From a virus, in the IMG/VR virus record IMGVR_UViG_3300027759_000255, positions 1 to 34,001 of that record: DNA of 34,001 nucleotides. One strand, written 5' to 3'. Below are positions 30,153 through 34,001 of this stretch, one piece after another (within the stretch, counting starts at the first letter, position 1; every line of letters starts with the position of its first letter). Both the position numbers and the translations under genes were made by a program. The notes under the pieces were generated by a model. It was not told the DNA's origin, searched no databases, and saw only the letters and a list, made by a program, of their open reading frames with translations.

Positions 30153-30181
30153 TCTATATATACATAATAGAATCGTGCCAA
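30153..30181 (-). promoter_or_regulatory. Predicted promoter of leftward operon B
   Basis: Read leftward: TTGGCA (30181-30176), a 17-base spacer, then TATAGA (30158-30153), with a predicted start near 30146 and a leader of about 33 bases containing GGAG before the ATG at 30112. The inverted repeat at 30184-30206 lies directly upstream and could bind a regulator. Confidence 0.6.
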
Positions 30182-30183
30182 CT

Positions 30184-30206
30184 CTTGTAAGTTATTGATT
30201 TACAAG
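30184..30206. promoter_or_regulatory. Inverted repeat upstream of leftward promoter
   Basis: CTTGTAA (30184-30190) and TTACAAG (30200-30206) are perfect 7-bp arms around a 9-base spacer, the same geometry as the operator at 20728-20752 but a different sequence. It adjoins the -35 element of the leftward promoter. TTGTAAGT within it also has an inverted partner ACTTACAA at 30236-30243. Confidence 0.45.
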
Positions 30207-30247
30207 ACCCCTCCAAAACCCTATGTAAAGAATTTACTTACAAAATA

Positions 30248-30276
30248 TGTGGATAATGGGGGTCGATTGTGGATAA
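30248..30276 (-). promoter_or_regulatory. Two perfect DnaA boxes
   Basis: TGTGGATAA occurs at 30248-30256 and again at 30268-30276; on the minus strand each reads TTATCCACA, the consensus bacterial DnaA binding site. They have the same orientation and are exactly 20 bases apart, about two helical turns. A relaxed match, TTGTCCACA, lies on the plus strand at 30443-30451. Confidence 0.8.
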
Positions 30277-30480
30277 GGGGCATGACCCACAAAATGGCCA
30301 CGTAATGCCTGACTATTTTCGCATTGTGGACTATGTACCCATGTTTTTCTGTATTTATTATGAGTTTAAAAATAGTAGTACTATAGATGTATGGTTGAGT
30401 GTGCATGCACGTTTGGGCAGCGACAAAAAAAGTGTGGGTACATTGTCCACATGACCCCCCACTAAAGTATTACACGCTAA

Positions 30481-30639
30481 GTTAGTGCCTACTAACTGGC
30501 GTAAAAATCTAAGTTAGTGACCACTAACCAGGCTAAGTTAGTGACTACTAACACCAACCCCGAGGCTAAGTTAGTAAGCACTCACTTCATTTAAGTTAGT
30601 AGGCACTAACCAGGCTGCTGTAAGTAAGTGCTCACTAAC
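30481..30639. repeat. Array of six GTTAGT-N4-ACTAAC dyad repeats
   Basis: Units start at 30481, 30513, 30537, 30570, 30595 and 30624. Each is a 16-bp inverted repeat, GTTAGT-N4-ACTAAC, preceded by TAA. Four are perfect; unit 4 ends ACTCAC and unit 6 begins GTAAGT, one mismatch each. Spacings are 32, 24, 33, 25 and 29 bases, and the four-base centres vary (GCCT, GACC, GACT, AAGC, AGGC, GCTC). Conserved arms with variable centres mean selection on a bound dimeric protein. Iterons for a replication initiator, a packaging site bound by small terminase, or clustered operators all fit. Confidence 0.92.
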
Positions 30640-30751
30640 ATAGGGGGTGGGGGTAGGGCCGTCGGCCAGGGCCATACGGTGACGGAGGGTTCACAAACAA
30701 TTTATTTTTTATTTTTAAAAAATGGCTACACGACTTCAAAGCCAAAAATAA

Positions 30752-30780
30752 TTGCCCACATGACCCACGTTTGGTATATT
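30752..30780 (+). promoter_or_regulatory. Predicted promoter of the packaging/late block
   Basis: TTGCCC (30752-30757), a 17-base spacer, then TATATT (30775-30780). The spacer contains CATGACCCAC (30759-30768), a motif also present at 30281-30290 and, with one change, at 30450-30459, so a regulator could block or activate this promoter. The predicted start, about 30787, is one base before the small terminase ATG. Confidence 0.6.
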
Positions 30781-30787
30781 CGGGCAC

Positions 30788-31234
30788 ATGTTTCACAGTC
30801 TTCCATTTGAGCCGCGCAAAATCGTTGCGACCGAAGCGCGGTTAAACAAAATCTACGAAGCCGCCAAGCTGGGCTTGAAGGGCGACGCATTGGCGCTGGC
30901 CTCTGGCATGCTGCCCACCGAGTACCGGCAACTGTGCGAGCTAGACCCCGTAGCGGACATGGCGGCGCTCAAGGGCAAAGCCGACGGCGAACTGGAGATG
31001 TCCAAATGTCTGCACAAGGCCGCGACCGAAGGTGACGCCAAAGCGGCGTTGGCGATCCTCCAGCACTCACACGGCTGGGTGGCCAAGCAGTCCATCAGCA
31101 TTGATGTCGACCAGCGCATCAGCATCGTCGGCGCGCTACGCCAAGCAGAGTCACGGGTCATTGATGTAATCGCCAACGAACCAAGTCCAACACTGGAACA
31201 CAAGGTAAATGCAGAACACCATCTACAGCGCTGA
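30788..31234 (+). CDS. terS: Putative small terminase subunit
   Basis: A 148-residue protein directly upstream of, and overlapping by 26 bases, the large terminase. It is helical: EARLNKIYEAAKLGLKGDAL and ASGMLPTEYRQLCELDPVAD suggest an N-terminal helix-turn-helix-like DNA-binding part, a middle helix (AALKGKADGELEMSKCLHKA) suits oligomerisation, and AILQHSHGWVAKQSISIDVD with following RISIV is a pattern I associate with small terminases of this phage group. Small terminase recognises the packaging site on phage DNA and regulates the motor. No Shine-Dalgarno precedes the ATG, and the predicted transcription start is one base upstream, so the message may be leaderless. Confidence 0.78.
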   Translation: MFHSLPFEPRKIVATEARLNKIYEAAKLGLKGDALALASGMLPTEYRQLCELDPVADMAALKGKADGELEMSKCLHKAATEGDAKAALAILQHSHGWVAKQSISIDVDQRISIVGALRQAESRVIDVIANEPSPTLEHKVNAEHHLQR

Positions 31235-32732
31235 AGACGAACAGGAACTGATGGCCAGGCTTTGGAGTCCGGCGATCAAGGACAACCCGCTGGCGTTTGT
31301 AATGTTTGCGTTTCCTTGGGGTGTCAAGGGCACACCGCTAGAAAACTTCCAAGGCCCGCGCAAATGGCAGCGCGAGGTGCTGCTGGATGTGGCCGAACAC
31401 ATCAAACTGAACCAAGGCAAGCTGGACTTCGACGTATTGCAAGAGGCAATATCGTCAGGCCGTGGTATTGGCAAGTCGGCGCTGGTCAGTTGGTTAACCA
31501 TTTGGATGGTGGCCACACGAATCGGCTCGACAACCATCATCTCGGCCAACTCGGAAAGTCAGCTACGCTCAATCACATGGGCCGAGATCACAAAATGGCT
31601 GGCGATGTCGATCAACAGCCACTGGTTTGAGGTCAGTGCGACTAGAGTGATGCCCGCCAAGTGGTTGACTGAACTGGTTGAGCGGGATTTAAAGAAGGGC
31701 ACACGCTACTGGGGCGTGGAGGGGCGCTTATGGTCGGCCGAAAACCCCGATGCGTACGCTGGTGTACACAATTTCGACGGTGTTTTGGTGATTTTTGACG
31801 AAGCCAGTGGTATTGACGACTCAATTTGGGCGGTTACTGGTGGCTTTTTTACGGAAAATACGCCAAATCGCTTTTGGATGGCTTTCAGTAACCCACGGCG
31901 CAACACGGGGTACTTTTACGAGGCGTTTAACAGCAAACGCGAGTTCTGGCGCACGAAAGTGGTGGACGCGCGCACGGTCGAGGGTACCGACAAGGCGGTC
32001 TATCAGCGGATCATCGACGAATATGGGCCAGACTCGGCGCAGGCGCACGTTGAGGTGTACGGTCAGTTCCCCAACGCGGGCGACGACCAGTTCATCGGGG
32101 CTGACATCGTGGACGACGCGATGAAACGCACCAAATATCAGGATCAGTCAGCGCCAATCGTGATTGGTGTAGACCCCGCACGGTTCGGGGCGGACGCCAC
32201 GGTCATCGCGGTGCGGCAAGGTCGGGACATCGTGAAGATCATGCGGCACAGGGGCGACGACACCATGACGGTGGTCGGTCATGTGATCGAAGCGATTGAG
32301 GAGTTCAAGCCGACGCTCACAGTGATCGACGAAGGCGGGCTGGGGGCTGGCATTGTGGATCGGCTGAAGGAGCAACGGTACAAGATTAAGGGCGTGAACT
32401 TTGGAAACAAGGCGAAGAACCCGATCATGTACGGCAACATGCGCGCGCAGATGTGGGGTGACATGCGCGAGTGGCTGAAGACTGCGGCGATTCCAAACGA
32501 CAGGTTCTTGAAGACGGACTTGATTTCGCCTATGATGAAGCCTGACTCGAAAGGGACGATTTTCTTGGAGAGCAAAAAAGACATGAAGTCGCGCGGGTTG
32601 GCGTCACCTGACGCTGCCGACGCAATTGCTGTTACATTTGCGTTTCCTGTAGCACATCGACAATATGTTGAGCCGACCCGCCGCGTGAACGCGCAAGGCA
32701 GTGGATTCAACGCATCATGGATGGGGAGTTAA
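31209..32732 (+). CDS. terL: Large terminase subunit (packaging ATPase/nuclease)
   Basis: A 507-residue protein. The ATPase has SSGRGIGKS (82-90) as a Walker A variant and VLVIFDEAS with Asp197/Glu198 as Walker B and catalytic carboxylate. The C-terminal RNase H-like nuclease has VIGVDPARFGAD with Asp322, TVIDEGGLG with Asp374 and SPDAADAIA with Asp471 as likely metal ligands. It pumps DNA into the procapsid through the portal and cuts at headful or at defined ends. It overlaps the small terminase gene by 26 bases and is followed directly by small basic genes and the portal. Confidence 0.95.
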   Translation: MQNTIYSAEDEQELMARLWSPAIKDNPLAFVMFAFPWGVKGTPLENFQGPRKWQREVLLDVAEHIKLNQGKLDFDVLQEAISSGRGIGKSALVSWLTIWMVATRIGSTTIISANSESQLRSITWAEITKWLAMSINSHWFEVSATRVMPAKWLTELVERDLKKGTRYWGVEGRLWSAENPDAYAGVHNFDGVLVIFDEASGIDDSIWAVTGGFFTENTPNRFWMAFSNPRRNTGYFYEAFNSKREFWRTKVVDARTVEGTDKAVYQRIIDEYGPDSAQAHVEVYGQFPNAGDDQFIGADIVDDAMKRTKYQDQSAPIVIGVDPARFGADATVIAVRQGRDIVKIMRHRGDDTMTVVGHVIEAIEEFKPTLTVIDEGGLGAGIVDRLKEQRYKIKGVNFGNKAKNPIMYGNMRAQMWGDMREWLKTAAIPNDRFLKTDLISPMMKPDSKGTIFLESKKDMKSRGLASPDAADAIAVTFAFPVAHRQYVEPTRRVNAQGSGFNASWMGS

Positions 32733-32987
32733 ATGAAGAAAACGGTATCTCTGTCAGTAGGTCGAGGCGAGAAACTCCCTACATCTAAGGGCGCTGGTTT
32801 GACGGCCAAAGGGCGCGAGAAGTACAATCGTGAAACTGGCTCTAACCTTAAAGCGCCAGCACCAAACCCTAAGACCAAGGCAGATCAAGGCCGCAAGGAT
32901 TCATTTTGTGCAAGAATGGGCGCTGTAGCGGCCAACGCCAAAGATGGCGAACGTGCCAAAGCAGCCCTTAAAAGATGGAAGTGTTGA
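32733..32987 (+). CDS. Small basic protein, function unknown
   Basis: An 84-residue protein that begins immediately after the terminase stop codon, with GGGGAG just upstream. It starts MKKTVSLSVGRGEKLPTSKG, AGLTAKGREKYNRETGSNLK, then a Lys/Pro-rich stretch and DSFCARMGAV. It is highly basic with little hydrophobic core and may bind DNA or RNA or be virion-associated. I recognise it as a type found beside terminase in related phages but know no function. Confidence 0.75.
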   Translation: MKKTVSLSVGRGEKLPTSKGAGLTAKGREKYNRETGSNLKAPAPNPKTKADQGRKDSFCARMGAVAANAKDGERAKAALKRWKC

Positions 32988-32988
32988 T

Positions 32989-33141
32989 ATGGCTACCAAA
33001 CCTGGACTTTACGCAAACATCCACGCAAAACAGGCTCGTATCAAAGCGGGCTCTGGCGAAAAGATGAACAAGCCTGGCAGCAAGAATGCGCCAACGGCCA
33101 AAGACTTTAAAGAGTCAGCCAAGACGGCCAAAAAGAAATAA
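32989..33141 (+). CDS. Small Lys-rich protein, function unknown
   Basis: The product is 50 residues from the ATG at 32989, one base after the previous stop; a longer frame from 32944 lies inside the previous gene. MATKPGLYANIHAKQARIKA, GSGEKMNKPGSKNAPTAKDF, KESAKTAKKK is very basic and probably disordered. A role in DNA condensation or head assembly is possible but unsupported. Confidence 0.72.
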   Translation: MATKPGLYANIHAKQARIKAGSGEKMNKPGSKNAPTAKDFKESAKTAKKK

Positions 33142-33142
33142 T

Positions 33143-33478
33143 ATGGACTTGGTAGACATATCTAAGTTTTCACCTGAAGAGCAAGCCGCGCTGAACTATC
33201 ACCGGCAAAATCTTCTTGGCGGAACTGGTTTACGCCACGACGATGGGTCTACTACAACTTTTATGGGTTCTGTTGTCGATACCGACAAAGGATCAATGAT
33301 TCTCCCCACATATTGGGGCGGTGCGGTAAGATCAGTGCCTGACGCCATGCGGTTTGCGATTAAATCGGGCATAACCTTCCCGACTTACCCAACAACTGAA
33401 GCCGCGCTTGAGGCTGAAAAACGTATGCACGACATCATGGAGCAAGACACAACGATGTTTCGCAAAGGAAAGAAATAA
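33143..33478 (+). CDS. Small conserved-type phage protein, function unknown
   Basis: The product is 111 residues from the ATG at 33143, one base after the previous stop. Contains LNYHRQNLLGGTGLRHDDGS, TTTFMGSVVDTDKGSMILPT, YWGGAVRSVPDAMRFAIKSG, with GITFPTYPTTEAALEAEKRM near the end. The regular strand-turn pattern suggests a folded protein, probably alpha/beta, that I associate with the terminase-portal interval of related phages. Function unknown. Its stop overlaps the next start by one base (TAATG). Confidence 0.76.
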   Translation: MDLVDISKFSPEEQAALNYHRQNLLGGTGLRHDDGSTTTFMGSVVDTDKGSMILPTYWGGAVRSVPDAMRFAIKSGITFPTYPTTEAALEAEKRMHDIMEQDTTMFRKGKK

Positions 33479-33615
33479 TGCCGCTCGTTAAATCCAAATC
33501 GCCCGAAGCCTTTCGCAAAAACATCAAGGCCGAAGTTGCTGCTGGCAAGCCAGTCAAGCAAGCGGTCGCAATTGCTTACAGCGTCAAGCGCGAAGCAGAA
33601 AAGAAGAAAAAATAA
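33478..33615 (+). CDS. Small basic protein, function unknown
   Basis: A 45-residue product, MPLVKSKSPEAFRKNIKAEV, AAGKPVKQAVAIAYSVKREA, EKKKK. It is a basic helical protein, overlapping genes on both sides by one base (TAATG twice). Short basic proteins of this form are common directly before phage portal genes; the role is unknown. Confidence 0.72.
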   Translation: MPLVKSKSPEAFRKNIKAEVAAGKPVKQAVAIAYSVKREAEKKKK

Positions 33616-34001
33616 TGGCAGATTACACAGGCATCGCCGCAGCAGGTGCTGTGGCCAATGGTGGAGATAAGAAGACTGAATCCAGTATCTTGTCCACCGC
33701 GCGCACCCGTCTCAACATGGCGATTGGGGCGTTGTCTGAATCCCGTGAAGATGAGATCGACGATTTAAAGTTCTACGCTGGCTCACCCGACAATCGCTGG
33801 CAGTGGCCAGCGGACGTGTTGGCCACTCGTGGCGCTGTGCAAGGCCAAACGATCAACGCCAGACCGTGTCTGACGATCAATAAGTTACCCCAGCACGTAA
33901 GACAGGTGACCAATGACCAAAGGCAGAACCGCCCAAGTGGCAAGGTTATTCCAGCCGACGACCACGCAGACGTCGAAGTCGCCGAAATCTTCAACGGCAT
34001 G
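33615..34001 (+). CDS. Portal protein, P22 gp1-like, N-terminal part (runs off window)
   Basis: The first 129 residues are present; the frame is still open at the window end. The N-terminus STARTRLNMAIGALSESRED, EIDDLKFYAGSPDNRWQWPA, then RPCLTINKLPQHVRQVTNDQ and RQNRPSGKV matches the start of P22-type portals, which form the dodecameric ring for packaging and DNA exit. P22 portal is 725 residues, so about 1.8 kb should follow. In P22 the next genes are scaffold and coat, which is how this window begins. Confidence 0.9.
   Translation, partial: MADYTGIAAAGAVANGGDKKTESSILSTARTRLNMAIGALSESREDEIDDLKFYAGSPDNRWQWPADVLATRGAVQGQTINARPCLTINKLPQHVRQVTNDQRQNRPSGKVIPADDHADVEVAEIFNGM

Larger units (their letters stand above)
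30113..30787. other. 675-bp non-coding control region, candidate replication origin
   Basis: This is the only long gap in the window. In order it holds a leftward promoter (30153-30181), inverted repeats (30184-30206 and 30225-30237), two perfect DnaA boxes (30248-30256, 30268-30276), a CATGACCCAC motif (30281), a relaxed DnaA box (30443-30451) next to a second copy of that motif, six dyad repeats (30481-30639), a G-rich tract (30643-30671), an A/T-rich stretch (about 30698-30723) and a rightward promoter (30752-30780) with the third motif copy. DnaA boxes, iteron-like repeats and an A/T-rich segment together are typical of replication origins. The short frames here show no protein-like composition. 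Confidence 0.7.

Noticed and set aside
30269-30454. Rightward frame of 61 residues in the non-coding region
   Set aside because: It overlaps DnaA boxes and a shared motif, has no ribosome site and shows no protein-like composition.
30481-30639. Dyad array considered as a CRISPR array
   Set aside because: Units are 16-bp palindromes with gaps of only 8-17 bases; these are too short for spacers, and no cas genes are present.
30628-30810. Rightward frame of 60 residues ending inside the small terminase gene
   Set aside because: It runs through the last dyad repeat, the G-tract and the predicted promoter; it looks like chance.

Overview
The window is most of the genome of a tailed, short-tailed (podovirus-type) double-stranded DNA phage with a P22-like virion module. 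Recognisable P22-type parts are the coat protein, tail accessory factor gp4, packaged-DNA stabilisation protein gp10, a gp7-like ejection protein and the portal. No integrase, excisionase or CI-like repressor was recognised, so a strictly lytic phage is likelier than a temperate one, although an unfamiliar repressor could be missed. Host-type DnaA boxes, sigma70-like promoters, Shine-Dalgarno sites and an Rz/Rz1/M15-endopeptidase lysis set point to a Gram-negative host. My impression from the style of the small genes is an aquatic betaproteobacterium, but the sequence does not prove this.

Layout. (1) 1-14913, rightward virion genes: scaffold C-terminus, major capsid protein, two small beta-rich proteins, head-tail and tail-hub proteins, a 675-residue fibre, small proteins including a cupin, three candidate ejection proteins, a tailspike-like protein and three tandem paralogous fibre proteins. 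(2) 14917-17332, rightward lysis-type cassette of coupled small membrane proteins, including one with an EF-hand, then Rz with Rz1 nested inside it and an M15 endopeptidase. (3) 20716-17329, leftward operon of 11 overlapping genes: VRR-NUC nuclease, cytosine methyltransferase-like protein, SNF2-type helicase, then eight small proteins. (4) 20717-20785, a divergent promoter/operator. (5) 20786-27647, rightward replication module: Cas4/RecB-like (DUF2800-like) protein, a companion protein, a PAPS-reductase-family ATPase, family A DNA polymerase and primase-helicase. (6) 30112-27692, second leftward operon of 11 small genes ending at a terminator. (7) 30113-30787, a 675-bp non-coding region with DnaA boxes and six dyad repeats, the best candidate replication origin. 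(8) 30788-34001, rightward packaging module: small and large terminase, four small basic or conserved-looking proteins and the start of the portal.

The window ends inside the portal gene and begins inside the scaffold gene. These are neighbours in P22-like phages (portal, scaffold, coat), so the two ends probably adjoin on a circular map, with only about 2-3 kb missing. On that reading terminase-portal-scaffold-capsid-tail-lysis forms one long rightward late block starting beside the putative origin. The two leftward operons and the replication operon would be early or middle transcription units controlled from 20.7 kb and 30.1 kb.

Most worth following up: the origin-like region with its array of TAAGTTAGTNNNNACTAAC dyads; the divergent operator with mirror-image extended -10 elements; possible leaderless messages; the EF-hand membrane protein in the lysis cassette; the possible ATT start or +1 frameshift near 15265; and the two leftward arrays of uncharacterised small proteins.
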